From contig NZ_CZQA01000001.1 in assembly GCF_001458735.1 (NCBI RefSeq), forward strand, positions 496,001 to 560,000: a stretch of 64,000 bases of DNA, read 5' to 3'. Each line of letters begins with the position of its first letter. The stretch's first letter is position 1. The notes below the pieces were generated by a model that was not told where the DNA came from, did not search any database, and saw nothing but the letters and a program-made list of their open reading frames with translations. The stretch comes from Candidatus Nitrospira nitrosa (GTDB lineage: Bacteria; Nitrospirota; Nitrospiria; Nitrospirales; Nitrospiraceae). Both the position numbers and the translations under genes were made by a program. This document shows, piece by piece, positions 8,378-17,152 of the stretch.

Positions 8378-8733
8378 CTAAGACCAACCAGCGCGAAGCC
8401 TGCGAGTGGAGAATACGCCGTCGCATCCACAGTTTGGAAGATCGAGACCGCGCATGAGCGTGACGATAATCCCCATGGCGTAGAAACCGTTCAACACCAT
8501 CGCCAGGAGGGCTCCCGTCGGTAATTGCCATCTAACAAGAATCCATGTTGCCAGCTCCACTCGATCCCCGTGATCCCAAACGCCAGCCCCCAGAGAGACC
8601 AGTCTGGGAACAGGCGATAGGTGACCAACACGTCGACAAACCCCTGAAGATCAAGTGACTTTCCCAAGGCCGAGGCCAGCAGCACACCACCGATCAGGAA
8701 CCGACAGCACCAGGTCAGCACAATCCAGTTCAT
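8378..8733 (-). pseudogene. MauE/DoxX-type membrane protein, frameshifted
   Basis: From ATG 8733, with GAGGA upstream, the frame reads MNWIVLTWCCRFLIGGVLLA and SALGKSLDLQGFVDVLV, then GLAFGITGIE. Here the reading passes to a second frame giving VELATWILVRWQLPTGALLA and RGLDLPNCGCDGVF. Together these make a MauE-like protein: hydrophobic helices ending in the CGC motif. MauE proteins are quinone-linked membrane partners in disulfide handling. A further shift near 8395 would extend it with SRWLVLALHYVSVLK. Two shifts indicate decay unless they are sequence errors. Confidence 0.7.
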
Positions 8734-8862
8734 GACACAGTCCTCACAAACACGAAGGAGGAGCGCAGCACCCCTGCCACACTCCTCCTTACGTCGCACC
8801 TTTCCCAATGACCGAGCGTCTATCACGGCACGTGACCCGTCACCCGCTGCCTCGGCCGCCCG

Positions 8863-9681
8863 CTACACAATCCTGAGTTTCGTGAAATCCACACCGTCCG
8901 GCGCTGGAGGTGTCTTAAGTTTCATGTCCTCCAATACATTCACGATGCGTTCCGCGACCACAAGATTGCGGTACCATTTCCGATTAGCCGGCACGATATA
9001 CCAGGGAGCGCAGTCGGTACTGGTCGCTGAAATGACATCTTCAAACGCCTTGAGATAATCCTCCCACAACTTCCGTTCCTCCAGATCTCCTGAATTCCAC
9101 TTCCAGCGCTTCTCGGGATCAGCAATGCGGGCTTCTAACCGTTCCTTTTGCTCGTCTTTTGAGATATGCAGAAACAACTTGAGAATAGCCGTTCCGCTTT
9201 CAGTCAGTAGCTCTTCGAATTCCTTGATTTGGTCGAAGCGCCGCTTGACCACTTTGTCAGAAACCCAACCATGCACTCGTGTAATCAAAACGTCTTCGTA
9301 ATGGGAACGATTAAAGATTCCGATGTAGCCCTTGGGAGGAACCTCCCTGTGCACGCGCCAGAGAAAATCATGCGCCAATTCATCCTTGGACGGAGCCTTG
9401 AACGCCACCACCTTGCAGCCCTGCGGATTGACACCGGACATCACACTTTTGATCGTCCCATCCTTTCCGCTCGTATCCATCCCCTGCAGCACAATGAGGA
9501 GGGATCGAGTGGCGTTGGCATACAACCGTTCTTGTAGTCCATCGAGCCTGGCGATGAGCTTGGCCGTTTCGGCTTTCGCCTTGGCTTTCCCCTGATCGTT
9601 CTTTTTATAGTCTCCGGTGTCATCGGGATCGTAGCCCCTCAATGACAGTTTGCAACCTGCTTTTACACCATATCGCTTCAA
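8863..9681 (-). CDS. ppk2: Polyphosphate kinase 2 family phosphotransferase
   Basis: PPK2 enzymes transfer phosphate between polyphosphate and nucleotides. This 272-aa single-domain protein has the Walker A box LQGMDTSGKDG (about residue 65), the lid motif FNRSHYEDVLITRVHG, and the conserved WKWNSGDLEERKLWEDY. The pattern fits the class that makes NDP or NTP from AMP or ADP, but the exact preference cannot be read. The start is placed at TTG 9681 because AAAGGAGGGG lies 2 bases before it. GTG 9708 would add nine residues and have no site. It probably helps convert polyphosphate stores to ATP or GTP. Confidence 0.92.
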   Translation of the reverse strand: MKRYGVKAGCKLSLRGYDPDDTGDYKKNDQGKAKAKAETAKLIARLDGLQERLYANATRSLLIVLQGMDTSGKDGTIKSVMSGVNPQGCKVVAFKAPSKDELAHDFLWRVHREVPPKGYIGIFNRSHYEDVLITRVHGWVSDKVVKRRFDQIKEFEELLTESGTAILKLFLHISKDEQKERLEARIADPEKRWKWNSGDLEERKLWEDYLKAFEDVISATSTDCAPWYIVPANRKWYRNLVVAERIVNVLEDMKLKTPPAPDGVDFTKLRIV

Positions 9682-9772
9682 AGGCCCCTCCTTTGTGGTG
9701 GTGATCACAAAGCCTTAGCCTGAGCGTCGAATACGATACGCTGATACCAAGCAAGGCCGTGCAAGGCTTGGT

Positions 9773-10702
9773 CTACTTGGGAACATCCTGCGCGCAACGG
9801 AAACCGACGTTCGGATCCTGTTCAGTCGGATTGCCTTTGGTGCGAAATGATGAGCGAAGCCGATAAGGGGTGTTAATGTACGACCCGCCCCGCTGGACTT
9901 TTGCCGTCCCTTCGCTGGGACCTCGAGGATTGGTGGCAGGATTATTGAGAAAGCTGGAATAAAAATCTTCCTCGTACCAGTCCATCACCCATTCGTAGAG
10001 ATTACCGGCCAGGTCCTGGACCCCGTATGGGCTCTGCCCCATGTGGTGATCTCCGATAACAGATACCGTCTCGGCGCCACCTTCCTTGAGCCCATAGACA
10101 GCATGGACCGGAGTCGGTGGATCGTTTCCCCATGGATACAGCCGCTCATCAGTCCCTCGCGCAGCCTTTTCCCACTCCGCTTCGGTGGGAAGCCGTTTCC
10201 CGACCCAGAGGCAGTACCCCATAGCATCCATCCAGCTCACCCAGCGCACCGGACGATCCGCATGAACCACCGGAGTCTCTTTATCAGAAAATCCCCATGG
10301 CGGCTCACTCTGGATCGCCTCGACATATTTGGCGAATCGTGCATTCGTGACTTCAAACTTATCGATATAGAACGTATTCAAATACACCCGATGCACAGGG
10401 GCTTCATCTTCATCCCCCCTCTCGCTTCCCATGATAAATTCTCCGGCGGGCACCAACATCATCGGTGCGCCATCTTTTCCATGGAGTTCAGGGAAGGAGA
10501 CAGCGGGTCTGGTTGTGGAAGGCTTCCCCTTGTCTCCAGGTTTGGGTTCACCATTGGTCCCAGTGAGGTCCTGTGGTTTCCCTTGGACGAGAAGCATGTC
10601 GGGTTTCACTGCCCGGCCATCAGCCACCGTCGCGAACCCATCGGGCAGAAAGAAAGAACCCCAACCAGCCAGAAACACGGTAAGAATTCGTAGTGCGCCC
10701 AT
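9773..10702 (-). CDS. Exported formylglycine-generating enzyme (SUMF1) family protein
   Basis: The 309-aa protein starts with a signal peptide (MGALRILTVFLAGWGSFFLP). After a low-complexity linker comes a complete SUMF1/FGE-sulfatase domain: MMLVPAGEFIMGSERGDEDE, FYIDKFEVTNARFAKYVE, WVSWMDAMGYCLWVGKRLPT, EAEWEKAARGTDERLYPWGN, GNLYEWVMDWY and a VGFRCAQ end. True FGEs oxidise sulfatase cysteines. Most exported bacterial homologues have other or unknown roles and no sulfatase is seen here. ATG 10702 is preceded by GGGGGGAGGA, which decides the start over ATG 10732. Confidence 0.88.
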   Translation of the reverse strand: MGALRILTVFLAGWGSFFLPDGFATVADGRAVKPDMLLVQGKPQDLTGTNGEPKPGDKGKPSTTRPAVSFPELHGKDGAPMMLVPAGEFIMGSERGDEDEAPVHRVYLNTFYIDKFEVTNARFAKYVEAIQSEPPWGFSDKETPVVHADRPVRWVSWMDAMGYCLWVGKRLPTEAEWEKAARGTDERLYPWGNDPPTPVHAVYGLKEGGAETVSVIGDHHMGQSPYGVQDLAGNLYEWVMDWYEEDFYSSFLNNPATNPRGPSEGTAKVQRGGSYINTPYRLRSSFRTKGNPTEQDPNVGFRCAQDVPK

Positions 10703-10846
10703 TCCTCCCCCCTTGCGGAGTAAGGTACCCAAAAGTCACCTAGAAATCCAGTCGCCCAGTGATCTGTAGCCATGGGACTGATCCCACCACAGAAGATTCC
10801 AAGAGAGTTGCACTTGGCCATCGTCCAGTGTAGCGTAGGCTCCAGC

Positions 10847-11293
10847 ATGCCTGGTTCGATATTTTCCGCCCACAACAGCTGTTCCCATCTCCTCCTGTGG
10901 TCCCTGCTCATCACACTCGTGATGAGCCTCTCTGGATGTGGTGGCCCCTGGCGCGACGCCTATCTCAAGAAAGGGGTTGGCCGACTGACGCAGGAAGACA
11001 TCCGTGAACGACTGGGTCCCCCACATACTGCAAAAACGCCTGCGCTCGGCGGAGACAGCCTCTGGACCTACCGCTTCCCACTCAGCGAACAGGACCTGAC
11101 GTCGTGGAGGTCCTCCATGCTCGGTGATGCCTCCAATTCACTCACGAGTATGATGGGCAAAGGGACGGAAACCACCAAGCCGACACTCTATTGTTACCGC
11201 TATGCGTTGACCTTCTCAGAAGATAAGACTCTCAAGACCTGGAGCCGAGAAGAATGTGTTCCTGGTACCCGCGAGACACTGACTGCCAAATAG
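10847..11293 (+). CDS. Small lipoprotein of SmpA/OmlA-like layout
   Basis: An N-terminal hydrophobic segment ends in the lipobox LSGC (LLLWSLLITLVMSLSGC). The mature part begins GGPWRDAYLKKGVG and contains RLTQEDIRERLGPPH, the turn-helix pattern seen in small outer-membrane lipoproteins of the SmpA/BamE type. Cys pairs occur later (CYRY, EECVPG). The start may be ATG 10847 or ATG 10772; only the shorter form gives a normal signal-peptide length. The stop is 9 bp before the MscS gene, so the two are probably co-transcribed. Role unknown. Confidence 0.65.
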   Translation: MPGSIFSAHNSCSHLLLWSLLITLVMSLSGCGGPWRDAYLKKGVGRLTQEDIRERLGPPHTAKTPALGGDSLWTYRFPLSEQDLTSWRSSMLGDASNSLTSMMGKGTETTKPTLYCYRYALTFSEDKTLKTWSREECVPGTRETLTAK

Positions 11294-11302
11294 AGGATAC
11301 CC

Positions 11303-12151
11303 GTGCCCCAGAACGAATGGTTCTCCATCGACAGTGTGGTGGCGCTCGACAGCTTGAAATCGCTGGTTCTGCTGCTGACCTTGGTCGTCGCCCGAACGCT
11401 CATTGTGCGGTGGATCTCTGGGAACCCGACACTTTCGATGGAATCGAAACGTCGATGGGTGGTCACGACGAGAAACACCGTCGTCTTCGCCTTCCTCATT
11501 GGCCTGGTCATAATCTGGGCGCATGAACTGCAAGCGTTTGCGGTGTCACTGGTCGCGTTGGCAGCCGCAATGGTTCTGGCGACCAAAGAGCTGCTTCTCT
11601 GTTGGAGCGGCGCGGCACTTCGGATGGGGGGCAAGGTCTATGCTGTCGGCGATCGAATTCAGATCGCAGGCTATCGCGGAGTCGTGCTGGACCACGATAT
11701 GTTCGCCACAAAGCTTTTGGAGATCGGCCCAGGGCAGTCCGCCCACCTCTACACCGGACGCGTAACCGTGTTCCCCAACAGCTTGCTCTTCACGAATCCC
11801 TTGATCAAAGAAAATCCCGAACAGGAGTATGGGCTGTATACAGTGGTCGTACCAATCAAGAATGATGACGAGTGGCAGCGATCGGAGCGCGTACTCCTGG
11901 AAGCGGCAAAAATCGAATGTGCGTCGTTCATGGAAGAAGCTGTACGGCAAATGAAGCTCTTAGAACAGGCACATCTGCTCGAAGCCCCTTCCCCGGAACC
12001 CCGCATCACTATTCAACTGCCGGAGTCCGGGAAGATCCATCTGGTGCTCCGATTTCCGGCCCCGGATCGAGGTCGCTCCCGCATCGAGCAAGCCATCCTC
12101 CGTCGTTATCTTCTCCGCATGAACGATCGCGGATCCATGCCTTTGGCCTAA
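11303..12151 (+). CDS. MscS-type mechanosensitive channel
   Basis: The 282-aa protein has about three membrane helices (SLKSLVLLLTLVVARTLIV, NTVVFAFLIGLVIIWAHEL, AFAVSLVALAAAMVLATKEL). The last runs into the beta domain with VYAVGDRIQIAGYRGVVLD. This is the MscS pore-lining helix and beta-domain arrangement. It is expected in the inner membrane, releasing solutes under hypo-osmotic stress. It starts at GTG 11303 with GAGGA upstream. The C-terminus is short and charged. The stop codon TAA abuts a dispersed repeat at 12152. Confidence 0.87.
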   Translation: MPQNEWFSIDSVVALDSLKSLVLLLTLVVARTLIVRWISGNPTLSMESKRRWVVTTRNTVVFAFLIGLVIIWAHELQAFAVSLVALAAAMVLATKELLLCWSGAALRMGGKVYAVGDRIQIAGYRGVVLDHDMFATKLLEIGPGQSAHLYTGRVTVFPNSLLFTNPLIKENPEQEYGLYTVVVPIKNDDEWQRSERVLLEAAKIECASFMEEAVRQMKLLEQAHLLEAPSPEPRITIQLPESGKIHLVLRFPAPDRGRSRIEQAILRRYLLRMNDRGSMPLA

Positions 12152-12356
12152 CAGGCTACGGAAAAACCAAATTCGACATCTGTAGCCGTCGCAGAGATCG
12201 AGGTATTCACCGACTGTGAGCAGCCATGCAGAGTGCGCAAAAAGGCCGTCAAGCAAGGCCGCAGCGAGCTCAGAGGTGAATATCGTACTCTGCGCCGTAC
12301 GGTGAGCCTCTGAGCGAGGCGAGAACGCCGCTGGCAGTCTTTTCCCGCATCCTGCT
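12152..12356. repeat. Nitrospira-type dispersed repeat with imperfect terminal inverted repeats
   Basis: The element begins CAGGCTACGGAAAAA and ends in TTTTCCCGCATCCTG, the reverse complement of CAGGATGCGGGAAAA, giving imperfect 15-bp inverted ends. It is flanked by CTAA on both sides, a possible 4-bp target duplication. The interior (GGCGTTCTCGCCTCGCTCAG on the minus strand) resembles a repeat family I know from Nitrospira genomes. It codes for nothing and is probably a miniature mobile element. Confidence 0.55.
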
Positions 12357-12386
12357 AAAAGAAAAGGGCCATCTTGCGATGGCCCT
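12357..12386 (-). terminator. Rho-independent terminator of the peroxidase gene
   Basis: On the minus strand GGGCCATC, a GCAA loop and GATGGCCC are followed by TTTTCTTTT. It lies 34 bp beyond the peroxidase stop codon. Confidence 0.85.
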
Positions 12387-12419
12387 CCCCTCCGCTTCAT
12401 CTATCGTGAACGGTTCGCG

Positions 12420-13502
12420 TTATTTTGGATACGACTTCGGCGGGGCAACATGCTGCCATCCCTCGCCGTTGAGCGACTTGAGCATGGCCACCAAATCCTG
12501 TTGCTCATCCTCCGTCATTTCCAAAGGGATAATGGTATTGTCCTGATGTGGATTCTTCACACCGCCCTGGTTATAGAATTTCACGACCTCTTCCAAGGTT
12601 TTAAACCGCCCGTCATGCATATAGGGAGCGGTTCGCGAGATCTCGCGTAAGGTGGGAGTCTTAAAGGCCCCGATATCCTCAGGATTCTTCGTCTCCATGT
12701 ATCGGCCCAGATCGACCTTATTGTCGTCCCAGCCAATTCCCAAATTGTGGAACTTCTCGTCCGTAAAGTTGAATCCGGAATGGCAACGCGTACAACGGGC
12801 TTTCCCGCGGAACAGTTCAAGCCCCCGCTTCGCAGCATCGCTCAAGGCATTTTGATCTCCGCCAATGTCGTACTTGTCCACCGCGCTGTTCCCAGACAAC
12901 ACCGTCCGCTGAAAGCTGGCCACCGCTCGCCCAACATCCTGAATCGTAATCTCCCCGCCGAAGACTTCTTGAAAGAGCTTGCGATAGCCAGGCATCTTCT
13001 TCATCTTGGCAACCATTTCGTCATGATTGGCAAACCCATGCTCGATGGGGTTCGCAAATGGCCCGATGGACTGATCTTCCAACGTTGCCGCTCGACCATC
13101 CCAGAACTGTGCCTTGCTGTACACCCGATTGAATGACACCGGCGCACTTCGCCCGCCCTTCTGGCCCTTGATTCCGGTCGACACCGGCATGCCGTCCGCG
13201 AAGCCCTTCTTCGCCATATGACAACTGGCGCACGCGATCGTGTTGTCCTTTGACATGCGCTTATCGAAGAAGATCGCCCGTCCTAATTCAATCTTTTCCT
13301 TCGTGAGCGGATTATCAGCCGGCACATACGTATTTGGATCCTCTAACCCTGCGATCGTCGGCAGGGTTACCGGTTCTCCCGCAAACGCCCTGTGCCCCTG
13401 TCCATCTTCACCAATCACAGGGACAAGCGGCATGGCCATCACCAGTCCAAATGCCAATGCCCCTGCCCATAGTCCTCTCCCTGCTATCGCCCTCCGTACC
13501 AT
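12420..13502 (-). CDS. Di-haem cytochrome c peroxidase (CcpA/MauG family)
   Basis: This periplasmic enzyme reduces hydrogen peroxide with electrons from c-type cytochromes. The 360-aa precursor has a signal peptide (LWAGALAFGLVMAMP) and two CXXCH haem sites, CASCH at 91-95 and CTRCH at 237-241. Typical family boxes surround them (ELGRAIFFDKRMSKD, FWDGRAATLEDQ, RTAPYMHDGRFKTLEEVV with a possible axial Met). AGAGGAGG before ATG 13502 decides the start. The gene has its own terminator and is divergent from the broken oxyR-like gene. Some MauG-like proteins oxidise other substrates, which cannot be excluded. Confidence 0.92.
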   Translation of the reverse strand: MVRRAIAGRGLWAGALAFGLVMAMPLVPVIGEDGQGHRAFAGEPVTLPTIAGLEDPNTYVPADNPLTKEKIELGRAIFFDKRMSKDNTIACASCHMAKKGFADGMPVSTGIKGQKGGRSAPVSFNRVYSKAQFWDGRAATLEDQSIGPFANPIEHGFANHDEMVAKMKKMPGYRKLFQEVFGGEITIQDVGRAVASFQRTVLSGNSAVDKYDIGGDQNALSDAAKRGLELFRGKARCTRCHSGFNFTDEKFHNLGIGWDDNKVDLGRYMETKNPEDIGAFKTPTLREISRTAPYMHDGRFKTLEEVVKFYNQGGVKNPHQDNTIIPLEMTEDEQQDLVAMLKSLNGEGWQHVAPPKSYPK

Positions 13503-13883
13503 TACATCCTCCTCTCTGCACACGTTGATGTGTGTGTTGATGCCCATCCCTGGCTCACTCACTCATCGCGCTTATTGCAGTTCACCCTTCACGACGGTCA
13601 TCGAGACCGCCGTGAGTGCTTAACCGAATTGCGGCTGGGGCTTGTCATACCATGACTTGTCCTATCGACTCAATCGGTTGATCGCGAACAGAACTTTCTC
13701 TCCGTATCCATCCCTCCTCACAGCTATTGATAATCCCATATGTACAGCATGGCCTACGAACCAGAAAATTCAGAAATCCATCCACATGCGTGAGTGCACG
13801 ATACCTGGCCCGCCGTACTTAGTCTAAGTGATAATGTATTGTGAGGACATAAGTCCTATTCATGAACTGAGACCTGGGAACAG
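13503..13883. other. Intergenic region between peroxidase and oxyR remnant
   Basis: No gene is seen in these 380 bp. The region must hold the peroxidase promoter and the former oxyR promoter. I see no clear OxyR operator, which would be four spaced ATAG half-sites. Confidence 0.45.
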
Positions 13884-14501
13884 ATGACACTTGCTGAGCT
13901 GCAATATGTTGGGGCCGGCGTGCGAGTCTTCGTCACACAGCCAACCCTAAGTCTCGCGATCAAAAAACTGGAACACGACTTAGGCACAACCATTTTTGAG
14001 CGTCGACAGAACAAGGTGGAGCTGACGCCGCTTGGCGAACAAATCGTCCATCAGACTCAACGAGTATTAGGGAAGGTCTGTTGCCGTATGCCGATCATTG
14101 TTTTCGGCAACAGATCCTGGAGGCATGTCCTGAACTCGGTCGGTCAGACGCAGAAGGTCGGCAAGGGAACTCCCTCGAAACCATCCGACAGATGGTCGTC
14201 TCTGGGTTTGGGATCACCGTGATGCCCTACAGCGCCCTCACATCACAAGTACCAACACAAACGACTGATTGGGATCAAGCTGGCGCAACCCGTACCTGGC
14301 CGACGGACCGGTCTCGCCTGGCGTCGAGGTTACACTCGCCCACAAGTTGCCGAAGTTCTACGGGAAGCCGTCAGGGCCTTAAAGATCCCCGGCCTCAGCA
14401 TGGTGGCCGGATCACCACCTTCAACCGGCGCTTTGTTCTGCTTGTTGCCCCGGAGTGCATTTGTTAGGATGCGGCAAGTCGACTGGAGCACCTTCCGATG
14501 A
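13884..14501 (+). pseudogene. oxyR: oxyR-like LysR regulator, decayed
   Basis: Pieces of an OxyR-type regulator lie in order in different frames. The N-terminal helix-turn-helix reads MTLAELQYVGAGVRVFVTQP then TLSLAIKKLEHDLGTTIFER, but about 15 residues are missing between Y and the TQPTLS helix. Most of the sensing domain is deleted. The next frame gives CFRQQILEACPEL and GNSLETIRQMVVSGFGITVM. A third frame gives RLIGIKLAQPVPGRRTGLAW and RRGYTRPQVAEVLREAVRAL. The last frame stops at 14501 in ATGA, overlapping the exonuclease start. At least two frameshifts and two deletions make function impossible. Confidence 0.85.
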
Positions 14502-15271
14502 AAATCGCCACGTTCAATGCAAATTCCTTACGCAAACGCCTGCCGATCGTGCTTGCCTGGCTTGAACAGCACAAGCCGGACGTCCTTTGTATCCAAGAAA
14601 CCAAAGTTCAAGATAGTGAGTTCCCGTTACTGGCATTAGCACCCAGTGGATATACCATTACCTTTCGCGGCATGAAGTCCTACAACGGCGTCGCAATTCT
14701 CAGCCGTCGTAAGCCAGAGGCGGTCTTTTACGGATTCGATGATGGCGGGGAGCCGGACGACTCCCGTTTACTGAGAGTCATCATTGATGGGATTCCCATT
14801 GTGAACACCTACGTCCCGCAAGGATTTGAAATTGATTCCCCCAAATACACCTATAAGCTAGGTTGGTATGAGCGCCTACGGAACTACTTTACCAAACATC
14901 TTTCACCACAGGCCCCGGCCATCTGGTGTGGCGATATGAATGTGGCTCCTCGACCCATGGACGTCCACAGCCCGGAAAAACATCTCAATCATGTGTGCTA
15001 TCACGAGGCAGCCCGCACGGCGTATGAGCAGACCGTCGCTTGGGGATTCGAGGATGTTTTTGTGAAACTCTACCCGACTCGTCAACAATACACATTTTGG
15101 GACTACCGTGCGCCCAGCTCACTGGCAGCCAACAAGGGCTGGCGCATCGATCATATGATGGCAACAGCACCATTGGCGGAGAAATGCGTGAAGGCGGATG
15201 TGGATGTCGAGCCGCGACGAGCGAAAGAACCTTCCGACCATACATTTTTGTGGGCAGAGTTTTCGATCTGA
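14498..15271 (+). CDS. xth: Exodeoxyribonuclease III
   Basis: This is the Mg2+-dependent AP endonuclease and 3' exonuclease of base excision repair. All family motifs are present in 257 residues: FNANSLRKR, CIQETKVQD (catalytic Glu), SYNGVAILSR, WCGDMNVAP (catalytic Asp and Asn), KGWRIDHMMAT and PSDHTFLWAEF (catalytic Asp-His). GGAG lies ahead of the ATG, which overlaps the stop of the former oxyR frame as ATGA. That overlap suggests the two were once translationally coupled in an oxidative-stress operon. Confidence 0.95.
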   Translation: MKIATFNANSLRKRLPIVLAWLEQHKPDVLCIQETKVQDSEFPLLALAPSGYTITFRGMKSYNGVAILSRRKPEAVFYGFDDGGEPDDSRLLRVIIDGIPIVNTYVPQGFEIDSPKYTYKLGWYERLRNYFTKHLSPQAPAIWCGDMNVAPRPMDVHSPEKHLNHVCYHEAARTAYEQTVAWGFEDVFVKLYPTRQQYTFWDYRAPSSLAANKGWRIDHMMATAPLAEKCVKADVDVEPRRAKEPSDHTFLWAEFSI

Positions 15272-15347
15272 CCACGCACGCGACACCCACTCCATCCGAA
15301 CTCTCCATCCCCCCTGTTACGCGGCAAGACGGAATGGAGAGTCCCCT

Positions 15348-15503
15348 CTACGCGGCCTTTGCTCGCAGGTGGTTGTTGCGATTCACCTCGATCAATGGGT
15401 CAATGATCAAGCCGCAATTCAGACAACGAAGAATGACGGTACTGGAAGACACCGCTGGTTGGCGCTCTTGAATCATCAAGCCTTTGCATTTTTGACAGGT
15501 CAT
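15348..15503 (-). CDS. 51-aa zinc-ribbon-like protein
   Basis: From ATG 15503, preceded by the strong site AGGAGGAGG, the frame encodes 51 residues starting MTCQKCKGLMIQE. It has two CxxC knuckles, C3/C6 and C27/C30 (RCLNCGLIID), separated by about 20 residues, the spacing of a small zinc ribbon. The tail is basic (EVNRNNHLRAKAA). Such tiny zinc ribbons often bind nucleic acid or partner proteins. The gene stands alone, converging with the exonuclease gene. Function unknown. Confidence 0.75.
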   Translation of the reverse strand: MTCQKCKGLMIQERQPAVSSSTVILRCLNCGLIIDPLIEVNRNNHLRAKAA

Positions 15504-15812
15504 GGAGTTCCTCCTCCTGATAATGATGACCGGTCTCTTCTAACACCTAAACATTAACGTCGTGTTAACGGTCAGTTAAAACTATCTAATGTACTTTTCG
15601 GTCTCTTTCGCTGAAACGGAAGTTCCTTCTCTGTTTTCAAAATCTTGCACAGAATCATGAGCGGTTTATCCACAGATATCTTGAGAAGACTTGTCATGCT
15701 TCCTCACCCAGCTCACCCTGAATGTCCTGACGGAATACAACACGCGCCCCCCTTGCAGAAGCGATATAAATGGGCCTACACCAATACCTAGCTATGAAAC
15801 AGCAATGACAAA
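15504..15812. other. Intergenic region
   Basis: No gene is seen. It is the divergent promoter region of the zinc-ribbon gene and the flavoprotein gene, with an AT-rich stretch around 15545-15600. Confidence 0.4.
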
Positions 15813-17111
15813 ATGACAGATCGCCCTACCACTATCGTCATTGTAGGTGCAGGCGCCGCTGGCTTGACCGGCGCGATCGCTGCAGCACAAACTCTCACAC
15901 GAGCACAAATCGACGGAGACGTCCTCCTACTGGATGGCGCGAGACACATTGGAGCGAAGATTCTCGTCTCGGGCGGGGGACGGTGTAACGTGACTCACGA
16001 CGTCGTGACACCAAAGGATTTCTTCGGGAATCGCAACATCATCCGGAATGTGCTGGCAGCTTTTCCGGTTGAGCGAACGATCGCCTGGTTCACTTCCCTA
16101 GGCGTTGAGTTGAAGCATGAACCGACGGGTAAACTCTTCCCCATGACTGACAAGGCACGCACCGTGCTTCAGGCATTGATCGATAGCGCTCGACGCGCCG
16201 GCGTGACGATCTGTCCTGGTCACCGCGTAGCTGCCATTTCTCAGACCGACAGAGGGTTTCTCATACAACACAACCATGGCACCACACATGCTTCCCACGT
16301 CATGCTTGCCACCGGCGGGCAATCGTTACCAAGAAGTGGGAGTGACGGATTCGGATTTCAGTTGGCGCGCAAGCTTGGGCATCAGATCACTCCGACCGCA
16401 CCAGCCTTAGTTCCACTGGTACTTGACCGCTCCATGTTTCAGGCTACCCTCTCAGGCCTCTCCCATGATGTGGAACTCACGACACTGGTCGATAAGCGAG
16501 AAGTGGACCGTCGCACGGGAAGTCTCCTCTGGACCCATGTCGGAATTAGTGGTCCCGTGGTCCTAGACGCCAGCCGCTTCTGGACCTTGGCAACGAAACG
16601 AGGCGCCGTCGTCGAAATGTACGGCAACTTTGTTCCCGGACAGTCGGCTGATGCACTTCGATCATGGTTCGTTGCCCAAGCGGCTCAGCATCCCAGACGC
16701 TCATTGGTTCGAACACTATCATCGCTGGTCCCGGATCGCTTTGCCGAATCCCTCTGTCGCCATCAGGCATGTGAGTCGCAAACGACGGTGGCCCAGGTCC
16801 CACGCCCCCATCGAGATCGGGTATTGAATGCACTCACTCACTTTCACTTTCCGATTATCGGTGATCGTGGATGGAACGTGGCAGAAGTTACCGCCGGAGG
16901 GGTTCCACTTGAGGAAATTAACTACCGAACAATGGAGTCGAAACTGGTCCCAGGGCTTTACCTTCTCGGGGAAATGCTCGATTGTGACGGCAGAATCGGT
17001 GGGTTCAATTTTCAATGGGCCTGGACAACCGGGTGGCTGGCTGGAGAATCCGTGGTAAGGAGCCTTCTCAAGGACACGCCTCTACCTCATCCAGCTTCAT
17101 CACTTGCATGA
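15813..17111 (+). CDS. HI0933/YhiN-family FAD-dependent oxidoreductase
   Basis: The 432-aa flavoprotein starts with a dinucleotide-binding fold (IVIVGAGAAGLTGAIAAAQT). The family signatures follow: GAKILVSGGGRCNVTH, ATGGQSLPRSGSDGFG, LLWTHVGISGPVVLDASR, and a C-terminal FAD loop with GLYLLGEMLDCDGRIGGFNF. These enzymes are annotated as aminoacetone oxidase-like or as HI0933 flavoproteins, and their true substrate is unclear. The protein is cytosolic. No strong ribosome binding site precedes the ATG at 15813. Confidence 0.88.
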   Translation: MTDRPTTIVIVGAGAAGLTGAIAAAQTLTRAQIDGDVLLLDGARHIGAKILVSGGGRCNVTHDVVTPKDFFGNRNIIRNVLAAFPVERTIAWFTSLGVELKHEPTGKLFPMTDKARTVLQALIDSARRAGVTICPGHRVAAISQTDRGFLIQHNHGTTHASHVMLATGGQSLPRSGSDGFGFQLARKLGHQITPTAPALVPLVLDRSMFQATLSGLSHDVELTTLVDKREVDRRTGSLLWTHVGISGPVVLDASRFWTLATKRGAVVEMYGNFVPGQSADALRSWFVAQAAQHPRRSLVRTLSSLVPDRFAESLCRHQACESQTTVAQVPRPHRDRVLNALTHFHFPIIGDRGWNVAEVTAGGVPLEEINYRTMESKLVPGLYLLGEMLDCDGRIGGFNFQWAWTTGWLAGESVVRSLLKDTPLPHPASSLA

Positions 17112-17152
17112 CATCTCTACTTTTGTGAGCCCTCAATACTTCGAGACCACAA

